From Nonomuraea thailandensis (lineage in GTDB: Bacteria > Actinomycetota > Actinomycetes > Streptosporangiales > Streptosporangiaceae): DNA of 64,000 nt. The DNA is taken from assembly GCF_024172165.1 (NCBI RefSeq), contig NZ_JAMZEB010000002.1:434001-498000 (forward strand), read 5' to 3'. The notes beneath the pieces were generated by a model. That model saw only the letters and a program-made list of their open reading frames with translations. It was not told the origin of the DNA and did not search any database. Both the position numbers and the translations under genes were made by a program. Below are positions 33,083 to 41,593 of this stretch, one piece after another; position 1 is the first letter of the stretch; each line of letters starts with the position of its first letter.

Positions 33083-34078
33083 GTGCGTCGTTATTTCGGC
33101 AGGAAACTGCTCATCTATGGACTGACCTTCTTCGTCGCCGTCACGGTCAACTGGATGATCCCGCGCTTCATGCCGGGCGACCCGGTCGCCAGCATGGTCG
33201 CGCGGGCCAACGTCACCAAGCCCGAGGCCGTGGAGGCCATGCGGGCGTACTACACCAGCCTGTTCGGGCTGGACCAGCCGCTGTGGCAGCAGTACCTCAA
33301 CTTCTGGGGCGCCCTGCTGCGGGGGGACTTCGGGGTCAGCATCTGGCTGTTCCCGACGCCGGTGAGCGACGTGATCACCCAGGCGGTGCCGTACACGCTG
33401 GCTCTGATCGTGCCGTCGGTGCTGCTGAGCTGGGTGGTGGGCAACCGGTTCGGCGCGTACGCGGCCCGGCGCAAGCTGCTCGACAACACCGTGCTGCCGG
33501 TGGGCTACGTGCTGACGGCGATGCCGTACATGTGGCTGGCCGTGTTGCTGGCCTGGGCGTTCGGCGTGATACTCGGGTGGTTCCCGGTGGCGGGCGGCTA
33601 CAGCTTCTCGATGCGGCCCAACTGGTCGATGACGTTCGTGCTCGACCTGGTGCACCACTGGGCGCTGCCGTTCCTGTCGCTGTTCCTGGTGGCGCTGGGC
33701 GGCTGGGCCATCGGCATGCGGAACATGATCATCTATGAGCTGGAGTCGGACTACTCCAACTACCTGTCCGCGCTGGGCGCGCCCAGCAGGCTCATCCGCC
33801 GCTACGCCTTCCGCAACGCCGTGCTGCCCCAGATCACCGGCCTGGCCCTGCAACTGGGCGTGCTGGTGGCCGGAGCGCTGGTCACCGAGATCGTCTTCGC
33901 CTATCCGGGCCTGGGCAGCCTCATCCTCAAGGCCATCCAGAACAAGGACTTCTTCCTCCTCCAGGGCGCGTTCCTGTTCATCGTGCTCGGCGTGCTGATC
34001 GCCAACTTCATCATCGACATCGTCTACGTCGTGGTCGACCCCCGGACCAGGGCGGGAATGGCGGGTGCGCAGGCATGA
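33083..34078 (+). CDS. Oligosaccharide ABC transporter permease (DppB type)
   Basis: 331 residues, GTG start. N-terminal helix (RKLLIYGLTFFVAVTVNWMIPR), then the extracytoplasmic GDPVASMV segment, five more helices, and the cytoplasmic EAA-type loop near residues 225-250 (LSALGAPSRLIRRYAFRNA). This is the first of the two family-5 membrane subunits. The stop overlaps the start of the next permease. Confidence 0.92.
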   Translation: MRRYFGRKLLIYGLTFFVAVTVNWMIPRFMPGDPVASMVARANVTKPEAVEAMRAYYTSLFGLDQPLWQQYLNFWGALLRGDFGVSIWLFPTPVSDVITQAVPYTLALIVPSVLLSWVVGNRFGAYAARRKLLDNTVLPVGYVLTAMPYMWLAVLLAWAFGVILGWFPVAGGYSFSMRPNWSMTFVLDLVHHWALPFLSLFLVALGGWAIGMRNMIIYELESDYSNYLSALGAPSRLIRRYAFRNAVLPQITGLALQLGVLVAGALVTEIVFAYPGLGSLILKAIQNKDFFLLQGAFLFIVLGVLIANFIIDIVYVVVDPRTRAGMAGAQA

Positions 34079-34959
34079 CCACGATTCAGGAAGTCGCTCC
34101 GCGCGAGCCCGCCGGGGTGCGGCGCGAGGCGCTCTACTTCGCGGTGCGCAACGGCAAGCTGATGGCGGGCTTCGGCATCGTGCTCGTGCTGCTCCTGCTG
34201 GGGCTGCTCGGCCCCGTGCTGTTCGCGGGCGTCCCCAACGAGTACGGCCCCAAGCCCATGACCCCGCCCTCGGGCGAGCACTGGTTCGGCACCACCACGT
34301 TCGGTCAGGACGTGTTCCTGCAGTTCGTGCACGGGCTGCGCAGCACGTTCGCGGTCGGCGTGATCGGCGGCGGCATCGCGGCGGTCATCGGCATGCTCGT
34401 CGGGTTCGTGGCCGGCTACCGCGGCGGGATCGTGGACGAGGTGCTCAACATGCTGACCAACGTCATCCTGGTCATCCCCACGCTGGCCGTGCTGCTGATC
34501 ATCAACGCCTACCTGGGCATCCGCAGCGTGGCCGTGCAGGGCCTGTTCATCGGGCTGACGCAGTGGCCGTGGGCGGCGCGGGCGATCAGGGCGCAGACGT
34601 TCTCGCTGCGTACCAGGGAGTTCGTGGACCTGGCCAGGATGAGCGGCGCGGGCACCGGCAGGATCATCGCCAGGGAGATCGCGCCGAACATGAGCTCCTA
34701 CCTGTTCATGACGTTCATCCTGCTGTTCGGCGGCTCGGTGCTGATCGCCTCCTCGCTGGACTTCATCGGCCTCGGCCCCACCGAGGGCGTCTCGCTCGGC
34801 CTGATGTTGCAGAACGCCAACCAGTGGAGCGCGCTCCAGCTCGGCCTGTGGTGGTGGTTCGTGCCGCCGGGCGCGGCCATCACGGCCATCGTGGGCGCCC
34901 TGTACGTGGCCAACGTCGGGCTCGACGAGGTCTTCAACCCGAAACTGAGGGAGACATGA
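34075..34959 (+). CDS. Oligosaccharide ABC transporter permease (DppC type)
   Basis: 294 residues: N-terminal cytoplasmic arm, first helix, then a GSGEHWFGTTTFGQDVFLQ-type extracellular element (SGEHWFGTTTFGQD) that is diagnostic of DppC/OppC, and the EAA loop VDLARMSGAGTGRIIAREIAPN. Pairs with the DppB-type subunit to form the channel. Both ends overlap neighbouring genes by four bases (ATGA), so translation of the transporter is coupled. Confidence 0.92.
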   Translation: MTTIQEVAPREPAGVRREALYFAVRNGKLMAGFGIVLVLLLLGLLGPVLFAGVPNEYGPKPMTPPSGEHWFGTTTFGQDVFLQFVHGLRSTFAVGVIGGGIAAVIGMLVGFVAGYRGGIVDEVLNMLTNVILVIPTLAVLLIINAYLGIRSVAVQGLFIGLTQWPWAARAIRAQTFSLRTREFVDLARMSGAGTGRIIAREIAPNMSSYLFMTFILLFGGSVLIASSLDFIGLGPTEGVSLGLMLQNANQWSALQLGLWWWFVPPGAAITAIVGALYVANVGLDEVFNPKLRET

Positions 34960-35897
34960 GTCTGCAGGTCAGCGAGCTGAAGGTGCACTACAGGACGCTC
35001 AGGGGAGACGTGCGCGCCCTCGACGGCATGACGTTCGGGCTGGCCGACGGCGAGATCCTCGGCCTGGTCGGCGAGTCGGGCTGCGGCAAGAGCACGCTGG
35101 GCAAGTCGCTCATCCGCATGGACGGCCGCATGCGCCGCGTCGGCGGCACGGTCGTGCTCGACGGCCGCGAGCTGCCCATCGACGACGACCGCGCGATGAA
35201 CGAGTTCCGCTTCCGTGAGGTCTCCCTCATCCCGCAGTACGCCATGAGCGCGCTCAACCCCACCCGCAAGATCCGCAGGATGGTCACCGAGCTGCTCAGG
35301 TCGCGCGGCGCCACGCCGGACCTCGCCGAGCTGGAACGCCGGATGTCGCAGGTCGGCCTGCCCCGCGAGGTGCTCGACCGCTACCCGATCGAGCTGTCGG
35401 GCGGCATGAAGCAGCGCATGGTGATGGTCATCTCCACGCTGCTGGACCCGTCGCTGCTGATCGCCGACGAGGTCACCTCCGCGCTCGACGTCTCCACCCA
35501 GAAGGCCGTCGCCCGCGCCCTGCTCGGCTTCCGCGAGAGCGGTTACGTCAAGAGCATGATCTTCGTCACCCACGACCTCGCGCTCACCCACCACATCGCC
35601 GACACGATCATGGTCATGTACGCGGGCAGGCTGGCCGAGAAGGCGCCCGCCGACGTGATCGTCAAGGCGCCGCGGCACCCGTACACGAAGCTGCTGCTCG
35701 ACTCCCTGCCCGAGGTCGGCGTCCGCTACGCCGACCGCAGGCTGGAAGGCATCGCCGGCAGCCCGCCGTCGCTGCTGAACCCGCCCGCCGGCTGCCGCTT
35801 CCGCGACCGCTGCCCCATCGCGGGCGAGCAGTGCGCGCAGGATCCGCCGGTGACCGAGCTCGCCCCCGACCACCACGTAGCCTGCTGGAAGGCCTGA
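34956..35897 (+). CDS. Oligosaccharide ABC transporter ATPase (DppD type)
   Basis: 313 residues: Walker A GESGCGKST near 45, Q-loop IPQYAMSALNP, signature IELSGGMKQRM, Walker B LLIADEVTSALD (Val in place of the usual Pro) and switch His in THDLALTHH. The C-terminal family-specific oligopeptide/oligosaccharide domain has the Cys-rich CRFRDRCP segment and further Cys residues that may hold an iron-sulfur cluster, as in other Dpp/Opp ATPases. Overlaps both neighbours. Confidence 0.92.
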   Translation: MSLQVSELKVHYRTLRGDVRALDGMTFGLADGEILGLVGESGCGKSTLGKSLIRMDGRMRRVGGTVVLDGRELPIDDDRAMNEFRFREVSLIPQYAMSALNPTRKIRRMVTELLRSRGATPDLAELERRMSQVGLPREVLDRYPIELSGGMKQRMVMVISTLLDPSLLIADEVTSALDVSTQKAVARALLGFRESGYVKSMIFVTHDLALTHHIADTIMVMYAGRLAEKAPADVIVKAPRHPYTKLLLDSLPEVGVRYADRRLEGIAGSPPSLLNPPAGCRFRDRCPIAGEQCAQDPPVTELAPDHHVACWKA

Positions 35898-36772
35898 TGC
35901 TGAAGCTCCACGACGTCACCAAGGAATTCCGCGTCGGCGCCTTCGGCGGCAGACGCGTCGCGGCCGTCAAGGGCGTGACGTTCGAGGTCGTGCCCGGCGA
36001 GGTCGTCTCGCTGATCGGCGAGAGCGGCAGCGGTAAGAGCACGATCGGCCGGATGATCCTCGGCCTGAACCCGGTCACCAGCGGCTCGATCACCTTCGAC
36101 GGCCTGCCCGTGCGCTCCGGCAAGGAGTACTACCGCCGCGTCCAGGGCATCTTCCAGGACCCGTTCAGCTCCTTCAACCCCGTGTTCAAGGCCGACCGCG
36201 TGTTCGCCATGATCAAGGAGGCGTACTACCCGGCCGTGCCGGCGCCCGAGTGGGCCGGGCGGGTGAGCGCGGCCCTGCGCGACGTGCGGCTCAACCCCGA
36301 CCAGGTGCTCGGCAAGTACCCGCACCAGCTCAGCGGCGGCCAGCTCCAGCGCCTGCTCATCGCCCGCGCGCTGCTGCTGGACATCAAGCTGCTGGTCGCC
36401 GACGAGATCACCAGCATGCTCGACGCCTCCACCCGCATCGACGTGCTCAACCTGCTGGCCGAGCTCAAGACCCGGGGGCTGAGCGTGCTCTACATCACGC
36501 ACGACCTGTCGCTGGGCAACTACCTCGCCGAGCGCACGGTGGTGCTGCGCCAGGGCAGCGTGGTGGAGATGGGGCCGACCGAGCGGGTCTTCGGCGACCC
36601 GCTGCACCCGTACACGCGCGAGCTGCTGTCGGCCGTGCCGCGCCTGCACGAGGCCTGGGACGACGCCGTGCCCGTGGAGGCCTGCCTGTACCACCGCGAG
36701 GGCGGCTCGGGCGGCCTGTTCGAGGCCGAGGCCGGGCATCTCGTGGCGTGCGCCCGGCTCGAGACCTGCTAA
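35897..36772 (+). CDS. Oligosaccharide ABC transporter ATPase (DppF type)
   Basis: 291 residues beginning at an ATG that overlaps the previous stop (TGATG). Walker A GESGSGKST near 49, Q-loop IFQDPFSSFNP, signature HQLSGGQLQRL, Walker B LLVADEITSMLD, switch THDLSLGNY. The C-terminus carries the oligo-transport domain but with a shorter Cys set than its partner (EACLYHREG and a final TC). Heterodimer partner of the preceding ATPase. An AAGGAG ribosome site for the mannosidase is embedded in its stop codon. Confidence 0.92.
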   Translation: MLKLHDVTKEFRVGAFGGRRVAAVKGVTFEVVPGEVVSLIGESGSGKSTIGRMILGLNPVTSGSITFDGLPVRSGKEYYRRVQGIFQDPFSSFNPVFKADRVFAMIKEAYYPAVPAPEWAGRVSAALRDVRLNPDQVLGKYPHQLSGGQLQRLLIARALLLDIKLLVADEITSMLDASTRIDVLNLLAELKTRGLSVLYITHDLSLGNYLAERTVVLRQGSVVEMGPTERVFGDPLHPYTRELLSAVPRLHEAWDDAVPVEACLYHREGGSGGLFEAEAGHLVACARLETC

Positions 36773-36782
36773 GGAGAGCTTC

Positions 36783-39125
36783 TTGACGTACCGTCCGCTG
36801 CACAGCGGCTGGACTCTGTCGTCGCGGGACACGGGGGAGATCCCCGCGAGTGTGCCCGGGTGCGTGCACACCGACCTGCTGGCGGCCGGGAAGATCGAGG
36901 ATCCGTACCTGGACGGCAACGAGCACCGGCTGGCCTGGATCGGCCGTACGGAGTGGACCTACCGCACGGCGTTCACCTGGTCGGCGGACGAGCACGAGCG
37001 CACCGACCTGGTGTGCGACGGGCTCGACACGGTCGCGGCGATCACGCTGAACGGCGTCCCCATCGGCGAGACGGCCAACCAGCACCGCTCCTACCGTTTC
37101 CCCGTGCGCCACCTGCTGCGCGAGGGCGCCAACGAGCTGGTCGTGCGCTTCTCCTCGGCCTACGACTACGCCGAGGCGCGGCGGGCGGCGCTGGGGGAGC
37201 GGCCGGGCGCCTACGCGGAGCCGTACCCGTTCATCCGCAAGATGGCCTGCAACTTCGGCTGGGACTGGGGACCCACCCTGGTGACGGCGGGCATCTGGCG
37301 GCCGATCGGGCTGGAGAGCTGGTCGGGCGCCCGGCTGGCCGAGGTGCGCCCGCTCGCCCGCGCCGACGGCCGCGTGGAGGTGCACGTACGCGTCGAGCGC
37401 ACGACCGAGGACCCGCTCACCCTCACCGCGGAGATCGCCGGGCTCACCGCGGAGCGGCGCCTGGACGGGCGCGCCGGGACGGTGGAGCTGCGCGTGCCCG
37501 GACCTGCGCTGTGGTGGCCCCGGGGCTACGGTGAGCAGCCCCTGTACGACCTGACCGTGCGCCTCGGGCAGCAGGAGTGGCGCGGCAGGATCGGCTTCAG
37601 GGACGTCGAGCTGGATCGCGAGGCGTTCAGGCTCAAGGTCAACGGCGTGCCCGTGTTCGTCAGGGGGGTCAACTGGATCCCCGACGACTGCTTCCCCTCC
37701 CGCGTCACCAGGGAACGCCTGGCCGGGCGGTTCGCGCAGGCCACGGCCGCCGGGGTGAACCTGCTGCGGGTGTGGGGCGGCGGCCTGTACGAGTCGGACG
37801 ACTTCTACCGCCTCGCCGACGAGCTCGGCCTGCTGGTCTGGCAGGACTTCCCGTTCGCCTGCGCCGCCTACCCCGAGGAGGAGCCGCTGCGCTCCGAGGT
37901 CGAGGCCGAGGCCAGGCAGAACGTCGCCAGGCTGGCCGCGCACCCGAGCCTGGTGCTGTGGTGCGGCAACAACGAGAACCTGGAGGGTCACGCCGACTGG
38001 GGCTGGCGGGAGAAGCTGGAAGGGCGGAGCTGGGGCGCCGGCTACTACCACGACCTGCTCCCGTCGATCGTGGCCGAGCTGGACCCCGGCCGCCCGTACT
38101 GGCCGGGCAGCCCGTACTCGGGCGCTCCCGGCCTGCCCCCGAACGATCCGGCCCGGGGCACGATCCACATCTGGGACGTCTGGAACCGCGAGGACTACCG
38201 CCGCTACGCCGCCTACCGGCCGCGGTTCGTGGCCGAGTTCGGCTTCCAGGGGCCGCCCGCCCACGCCACGCTGCGCCGCGCCTCCTCCGACGAGCCGCTC
38301 ACGCCCGACTCCGCCCATCAGAAGGCGATCGACGGGCAGGCCAAGCTGCTGCGCGGCCTCGGCGACCACCTGCCGCGGCCGCAGACGTTCGACGACTGGC
38401 ACTACCTCACGCAGCTCAACCAGGCCCGCGCGATGGCGTTCGGCATCGAGCGGTTCCGCGCGCTCATGCCGCACTGCATGGGCACGATCGTCTGGCAGCT
38501 CAACGACTGCTGGCCGGTCACGTCCTGGTCGGCCGTCGACGGCGACGGGCGGCGCAAACCCCTGTGGTACGCGCTGCGCCGCGCCTACGCCGACCGGCTG
38601 ATCACCGTCCAGGACGGCGAGGCTGCCCTGGTCAACGACGCCGGCGAGCCCTGGTCGGGCGAGCTGCGCCTGGAGCGGAGAGGCCTCGACGGCCGGCCGC
38701 TGGCCAAGGAGGTCGTCGCCGTGCACGCCGCTCCCCGCTCGGTGCTCAGGGTGGCGCTCCCGCCGTCGGTCGCCGCACCCGACGACCCCGCCCGCGAGCT
38801 GCTCACGGTCCGGCTCGGCGAGGCGGGCACGGTGCGCTGCTACGCTGAGGACCCCGCTGTGGCCTACCCGCCCGCCGCCTACGACGCGCACGTGGAGCGC
38901 TCGCCGGACGGCTACCGGGTGACGGTCACCGCGTCGAGCGTGCTGCGCGAGCTGGCGCTCTTCCCCGACCGGCTCGATCCCGCCGCGAGCGTGGACGACC
39001 AGCTCGTCACGCTGCTGCCGGGGGAGAGCGCCGTCTTCGAGGTGACCACCGGCCGCGAGCTGGACCCGGGCGCGCTGACCCGCTTCCCGGTCCTGAGATG
39101 CCTCAACGAGGAGGTCAGATCCTGA
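36783..39125 (+). CDS. GH2 beta-mannosidase
   Basis: 780 residues, TTG start with AAGGAGAG six bases upstream. Domains in order: jelly-roll sugar-binding (about 1-160, VPGCVHTDLL and DGLDTVAAITLNG), Ig-like (about 170-260), TIM barrel (about 270-600) and C-terminal beta domain. Catalytic acid/base Glu in LWCGNNENLEG and nucleophile Glu in FVAEFGFQGPP; RGVNWIPDDCFPSRVT is family-specific. It has no signal peptide, so it hydrolyses imported manno-oligosaccharides in the cytoplasm. Last gene of the CebR-controlled operon. Confidence 0.92.
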   Translation: MTYRPLHSGWTLSSRDTGEIPASVPGCVHTDLLAAGKIEDPYLDGNEHRLAWIGRTEWTYRTAFTWSADEHERTDLVCDGLDTVAAITLNGVPIGETANQHRSYRFPVRHLLREGANELVVRFSSAYDYAEARRAALGERPGAYAEPYPFIRKMACNFGWDWGPTLVTAGIWRPIGLESWSGARLAEVRPLARADGRVEVHVRVERTTEDPLTLTAEIAGLTAERRLDGRAGTVELRVPGPALWWPRGYGEQPLYDLTVRLGQQEWRGRIGFRDVELDREAFRLKVNGVPVFVRGVNWIPDDCFPSRVTRERLAGRFAQATAAGVNLLRVWGGGLYESDDFYRLADELGLLVWQDFPFACAAYPEEEPLRSEVEAEARQNVARLAAHPSLVLWCGNNENLEGHADWGWREKLEGRSWGAGYYHDLLPSIVAELDPGRPYWPGSPYSGAPGLPPNDPARGTIHIWDVWNREDYRRYAAYRPRFVAEFGFQGPPAHATLRRASSDEPLTPDSAHQKAIDGQAKLLRGLGDHLPRPQTFDDWHYLTQLNQARAMAFGIERFRALMPHCMGTIVWQLNDCWPVTSWSAVDGDGRRKPLWYALRRAYADRLITVQDGEAALVNDAGEPWSGELRLERRGLDGRPLAKEVVAVHAAPRSVLRVALPPSVAAPDDPARELLTVRLGEAGTVRCYAEDPAVAYPPAAYDAHVERSPDGYRVTVTASSVLRELALFPDRLDPAASVDDQLVTLLPGESAVFEVTTGRELDPGALTRFPVLRCLNEEVRS

Positions 39126-39795
39126 ACTCCTCGGTACGGTGCGCGTAGGCGGGCAGCGCGGCCCGCATCTCGTCGGTGACCGCAGGCGGAGGCAGCGGCA
39201 CGATCTCGCGCTCGTGGAAGTCGCGCACGTCCTCGCCCTCGTCGAACAGGGCGCGGACGGCGTGCAGGCAGGGCTCGACGACGTCGCGGTCGGTGATCCG
39301 GCGGCCGCCGCGCCCGCCGCCGTACTCGTCGTAGAGCACCTCGTACATCAGGAACGGGGAGAAGATCACCAGCTCCGGCAGCGGATCGAGGTCCGCCACC
39401 CGGGCGGCGGGCACCACCCGGCAGGGCGAGCCGGCCGCGGCGCGCAGGGCCAGGACGTGCATCTCCCACTGCAGATAGGGGGTGACCGGCAGCTCGGCCA
39501 CGCGTAACCGCCGGACGGGCTGGTACCGGAGGAAGTAGTCGGCCAGCGGGCCCGCCATGGCGTGGACGAGGGTCAGCGAGCGCTCCCAGTCGCCGTCCAT
39601 CATGGCCCGCCAGCTCGCCACGTCGGGCTCGTAGAAGTCCTGCGCGCGTTCCAGCTTCCACATCGGCTCGGCGCAGACCGCGTGGTCGCGGTCGAACCCG
39701 GCCTGGTACTCCGGCACGTCCATGACGACGCCGCCGGCACCCGCGACGGCGGCGAACGGGTTCGTGAGGCGGACCGGAGTGCCCTGCTCGGCCAT
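39115..39795 (-). CDS. DUF6879-like protein
   Basis: 226 residues. Central part has the pattern of DUF6879 proteins: EPDVASWRAMMDGDWERSL, RLRVAELPVTPYLQWEMHVL, CRVVPAARVADLDPLPELVIF and a final segment of charged residues. Such proteins usually sit next to WhiJ-like XRE regulators, and none is adjacent here, so it is an orphan. AAAGGGA lies seven bases before ATG 39795. The 3' end overlaps the mannosidase by 11 bases. Function unknown; the family assignment is tentative. Confidence 0.55.
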   Translation of the reverse strand: MAEQGTPVRLTNPFAAVAGAGGVVMDVPEYQAGFDRDHAVCAEPMWKLERAQDFYEPDVASWRAMMDGDWERSLTLVHAMAGPLADYFLRYQPVRRLRVAELPVTPYLQWEMHVLALRAAAGSPCRVVPAARVADLDPLPELVIFSPFLMYEVLYDEYGGGRGGRRITDRDVVEPCLHAVRALFDEGEDVRDFHEREIVPLPPPAVTDEMRAALPAYAHRTEEFRI

Positions 39796-39885
39796 GTGGA
39801 TGTCCCTTTCGCGTCGAAGGCCCGCCCAGATCATCAGGTGGGCCCCTGACAGGGTCAAGGCCCAAAAACGATCAGGGCGGGGCCC

Positions 39886-40374
39886 TCAGCCGCGGTAGTG
39901 GAAACGCCGGTGCACCAGACTGAACACCATCGCCCCCACCCACACCACGAACAGCACCTTGAAGATCCCGGCGCCGCCCACGATCAGCCCGACCACCGCG
40001 AGCGCGGCCAGCACGGGCAGGACCGGATGCGGCCCGCGACGGGGCCCGCGCCCGTGCCTCCTGGCCATCCAGGCGACGCGGTGCATCTCCCGCTGCGCGT
40101 GGTGCATGGCCTGCACCTGCGCCCGGTGGGCGTGCATGGCCGCGTGCCAGTCGCCCGCCCCGTACGGCGAGGCGGGCTCGCGGTGGGCCGGCTCCTGCCC
40201 CGGGAGGTCGGCCGTCACCTGCGCGAGGTCACGGGCCGTCTTGGCGGCCAGCGACCGGTCGAGGCGCTCGTCGAGCTCCTCGTGGGTCAGGCGGCCCTGC
40301 GCGAAGTGCTCGCGCAGGGCGGCCATCGTCTGCTCGCGCTCGGCGTCGCCGATGCGGAGATCGTTGCGGTCCAT
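39886..40374 (-). CDS. DUF1707 domain membrane protein
   Basis: 162 residues. The N-terminal DUF1707 domain (about 1-55) is well conserved: DLRIGDAEREQTMAALREH, GRLTHEELDERLDRSLAAKT and DLAQVTADLP. A His-rich cytoplasmic segment (AMHAHRAQVQAMHHAQREMH) is followed by two hydrophobic segments (about 122-153) in a C-terminal membrane hairpin. DUF1707 proteins are actinobacterial and often membrane-anchored; the DUF1707 region is proposed to bind proteins. It lies 160 bases from the padR gene in the same direction, so the two may be cotranscribed. Confidence 0.85.
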   Translation of the reverse strand: MDRNDLRIGDAEREQTMAALREHFAQGRLTHEELDERLDRSLAAKTARDLAQVTADLPGQEPAHREPASPYGAGDWHAAMHAHRAQVQAMHHAQREMHRVAWMARRHGRGPRRGPHPVLPVLAALAVVGLIVGGAGIFKVLFVVWVGAMVFSLVHRRFHYRG

Positions 40375-40534
40375 CCCAGGTTCCTCGCTCTCCCCGAACC
40401 GGCCATCCGGTGCGACGCCGGCTGCGTTTGACTGCCTCACTTCGTTCGGGGGCTCGGTCGCCGGACGCCGCCGCCTTCCCCCGCTCTGGTCGCCGCGCTC
40501 CCGCCGCTCCTCCCGGCGACGGCACTCCCTCGCG

Positions 40535-41293
40535 CTACTCCTCGCCCGGTTCGTCGCCGTCCGCCAAGATCTGGTAGAGCTTGCGCCGGGTCTCAACCAG
40601 AGTCTTACGCGCTTCGCGGATTTGTGCGTCGTTTCCGGTCTGGAGAACCTGCATCATGGCGAATGCCGACTGGCGGGCGATATGCCAGAGATCGGCGGTG
40701 TTGTCGTCGATGTCGGGTCGCATCTCGTCCCACGGGGCGCGCACCTCGTCGGCGTGCGCCTCGATGTAGGTGCGCCCTTCCTCGGTGAGCCGGAAGGTCT
40801 TGCGGCCCTCGTTCTCCTCCGAGATGACCAGGCCCTCGTCGGTGAGCTGCTGCAACGCCGGGTAGACGGCGCCCGGGCTGGGCTTCCAGCCGCCCTCGCT
40901 GCGCTCGGCGATCTCCTGGATGATCTGGTAGCCGTTGCGCGGCTCCTCGGCGAGCAGGGCCAGGATCGCGGCGCGGACGTCGCCCCGCTTGGCCTTGCGG
41001 GCGCGACCGCCCCAGCCGCGGTGACCGCCGCCCCACGGCCCGCCTGGGCCGCCGAACGGGCCGCCGCGCCCGAAGTCGAACGGGAACGGGCCGGGCCCGC
41101 CCCTCCTGCCCCGATGTCGCCGGTCGTGCGGGCCGCCGCGGTCACCGCCGCGTCCCTCGCCGCGGCCGCCGCGCCCGAACTGCTCGCCCACCTGGTCGAA
41201 GGCGTCGCTCATGGCGTGCAGCGTCTCGCGGAGCGCGCGCTTGTACTCGTGCGCGCCGGGCCAGGGCCCGCTCGCTGCGAAGTGGTGCGTCAT
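40535..41293 (-). CDS. PadR family transcriptional regulator with Gly/Arg-rich extension
   Basis: 252 residues. Residues 1-95 are helical then Gly/Arg/Pro-rich and disordered (GRGGRGEGRGGDRGG-like). The winged-helix PadR domain occupies about 100-180: RGDVRAAILALLAEEPRNGYQI, WKPSPGAVYPALQQLTDEGL and GRKTFRLTEEG. A C-terminal helical half ends with a coiled segment. GGAGGA ten bases before ATG. It is probably autoregulated through the palindrome just upstream, and it may control the downstream DUF1707 gene. Confidence 0.85.
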   Translation of the reverse strand: MTHHFAASGPWPGAHEYKRALRETLHAMSDAFDQVGEQFGRGGRGEGRGGDRGGPHDRRHRGRRGGPGPFPFDFGRGGPFGGPGGPWGGGHRGWGGRARKAKRGDVRAAILALLAEEPRNGYQIIQEIAERSEGGWKPSPGAVYPALQQLTDEGLVISEENEGRKTFRLTEEGRTYIEAHADEVRAPWDEMRPDIDDNTADLWHIARQSAFAMMQVLQTGNDAQIREARKTLVETRRKLYQILADGDEPGEE

Positions 41294-41334
41294 GTCATTT
41301 CCTCCTATATCGCGATCTGTTCTCGATGCGTCAA

Positions 41335-41344
41335 CGATATATCG
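41335..41344. promoter_or_regulatory. Candidate PadR operator
   Basis: Perfect palindrome CGATATATCG, 42 bases before the padR start, overlapping a possible -10 hexamer (TATCGT on the minus strand, with TTGCTG 17 bases further up). A second small palindrome ATCGCGAT lies at 41309-41316. The ATATATCG core is shared with the promoter of the other padR gene in this window. Confidence 0.5.
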
Positions 41345-41441
41345 ATAGTGTGTCGCCAGCAAGCCCAGCCGGGGAGTGAGCCAGATCACGAAAAAGTTGC
41401 GGAATCCGGGAACAGGATTGGGGAGGGCGTCGTTATTCACA

Positions 41442-41508
41442 GCAGACGAGGTCGTTCCGCGTCGGCAGGGCTGGGGGGTGCTGTCGCCGCGGAGACGACC
41501 TCGTCTGC
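41442..41508. other. Long inverted repeat in a divergent promoter region
   Basis: A 14-bp perfect arm pair (41442-41455 with 41495-41508) continues inward by six more paired bases after one unpaired G, giving a 20-bp stem around a 26-base loop. It lies 86 bases before the membrane hydrolase start. No T-run follows. It could be a leader structure, a small RNA terminator or a mobile-element remnant. Confidence 0.6.
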
Positions 41509-41593
41509 GTTTGCGGACCTCTCAAGGCCGCTCGCGAGCGGCCGCGCGGCACGCCTCGCGCGTAAAGAGCTTCTTTGCCGTACAGTCCCGATC

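Larger units (their letters stand above)
41294..41593. other. Divergent intergenic region with a long inverted repeat
   Basis: 300 bases between padR and the membrane hydrolase gene. It contains the PadR palindrome (41335-41344) and the long hairpin at 41442-41508 (both described separately). No gene is supported. Confidence 0.6.
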
